Of a stretch of 64,000 bases of DNA, positions 63,453 to 64,000 are shown piece after piece; position 1 is the stretch's first letter; each line of letters starts with the position of its first letter. The DNA is from Pseudomonas extremorientalis (GTDB lineage: Bacteria > Pseudomonadota > Gammaproteobacteria > Pseudomonadales > Pseudomonadaceae). The position numbers and the translations under genes were made by a program. The notes beneath the pieces were generated by a model. It saw only the letters and a list, made by a program, of their open reading frames with translations, made no database searches and was not told the DNA's origin. Where the stretch lies: contig NZ_MDGK01000009.1 of assembly GCF_001870465.1 (NCBI RefSeq), positions 62,001-126,000 of the forward strand, written 5' to 3'.

Positions 63453-64000
63453 TCAGCGCTTCACGGTGCTTTGATAGTGGCCAGGAGTGATGCCGTAGGC
63501 CGCCCGGAAATGCCGGTTCAGGTGACTCTGGTCGGCGAAGCCCAGGTCGTGGGCCGCCTCGCCGGCGGGAACCCCTTTGCGCAACAGGCCTTTGGCGCGA
63601 CGGGTACGCAACTGCATGGCCCACTCCCGGGGCGTCAGCCCGGTTTCTTTCTGGAAGGCACGCAGCAGGTGGAATTTGGACAACCCCAGTTCGCCGCCCA
63701 GGTGGTCCAGGGTCAGGGGTTGATGCAGGTGTTCGGCGAGTAATGCCTGGGCGCGGCTGATCAGGGGTTTGCCGGGGCTGGCGGTGCCGGGCAGACGTAC
63801 GCCGCTGATGTTCACGACCTCTGCTAACAGCAGCACCAAGGCATCTTCATTCACGTCGCGAACCAGCGTGTCACCGTTTAGCGCACCCTTGATCGCGGCG
63901 GCCAGTCGCAGGGCAAGCTCGGGCTGAACACATAAGGCACGGTCAAATTCCAGATGCACCAGCCCCAGGTCCGCCGCCAATTGATCCGCCGTGGCGTACA
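63453..64000 (-). CDS. AraC-family regulator, 5' end outside window
   Basis: The last 182 residues of an AraC_binding-type regulator. The HTH domain is complete (LDHLGGELGLSKFHLLRAFQKETGLTPREW and AGEAAHDLGFADQSHLNRHFRAAYGITPGHYQ). The frame stays open to the window edge and continues (YATADQLAADLG), so the N-terminal sensor lies beyond 64000. Its neighbour on the same strand is a LysE exporter, a pairing common for regulator-exporter units. Confidence 0.88.
   Translation of the reverse strand, partial: YATADQLAADLGLVHLEFDRALCVQPELALRLAAAIKGALNGDTLVRDVNEDALVLLLAEVVNISGVRLPGTASPGKPLISRAQALLAEHLHQPLTLDHLGGELGLSKFHLLRAFQKETGLTPREWAMQLRTRRAKGLLRKGVPAGEAAHDLGFADQSHLNRHFRAAYGITPGHYQSTVKR

Overview
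The window looks like the chromosome of a fluorescent Pseudomonas (P. fluorescens group). The reasons are the uniformly GC-rich coding sequence, a pyoverdine-maturation acylase (pvdQ) with a textbook PvdS (IS) box, three copies of the GTGGCGAGCGGGCTTG-type intergenic palindrome (REP/REPIN), hydroxyproline catabolism genes of the lhp type, a trehalose/glycogen cluster in the Pseudomonas order, and the usual density of AraC, LysR and TetR regulators. No phage, integrase, transposase, CRISPR array or rRNA was seen. Two tRNA genes are present (Cys-GCA and Leu-UAA).

Layout. 1-2.9 kb: treZ (cut by the window edge) and glgA. 3.3-10 kb: metabolic and housekeeping genes (hydroxyacid dehydrogenase, secreted hydrolase, YqaA, DUF411, SRPBCC, a chemoreceptor, aldo/keto reductase with a divergent LysR regulator). 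11-12.6 kb: a secreted-protein candidate that joins RTX-like repeats to an M91 (NleD-type) zinc protease, behind a probable Hrp box. 12.7-18.1 kb: AraC regulator, then an AhpD-like protein, an acyl-CoA-dehydrogenase-like flavoprotein and a NitT/TauT-type ABC importer, probably for organosulfur scavenging. 18.2-21.7 kb: a 1172-residue toxin with an EreA/ChaN-like C-terminal domain. 22-25.2 kb: small membrane protein, Fur-like wHTH protein, pvdQ. 25.4-31.4 kb: tRNA-Cys, a small secreted protein and a tripartite efflux operon with a divergent TetR repressor. 31.4-35.6 kb: SDR, EamA transporter, LysR regulator, a small HrpF/HrpK-like protein, a LysE exporter and a 27-residue membrane protein.

36-44.6 kb: a locus for trans-4-hydroxyproline use (oxidase, alpha-ketoglutarate semialdehyde dehydrogenase, pyrroline-hydroxycarboxylate deaminase, epimerase, permease) flanked by two AraC-family regulators. 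44.7-47.7 kb: a GH13 trehalose-synthase-like enzyme and PPK2. 47.8-53 kb: a phoU-less pstSCAB operon with a Pho box, continuing into a degenerate Fic-like protein and a HAD-like protein. 53-57.4 kb: small conserved genes and tRNA-Leu. 57.4-61 kb: mgtA preceded by a small gene, a long leader and a PhoP-box-like repeat. 61.1-62.8 kb: a CsoR/RcnR-family sensor whose ligand spacing matches the nickel sensor InrS, next to an MFS exporter with a histidine-rich tail. 62.8-64 kb: LysE exporter and an AraC regulator cut by the window edge.

The most interesting content is the set of probable type III-linked or toxin genes (11.1, 18.2 and 34.2 kb) lying far from any secretion apparatus, the InrS-like nickel module, the Fic-like gene inside a phosphate operon, and the PhoP/leader arrangement before mgtA. 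All calls come from reading the sequence; no database search was possible.
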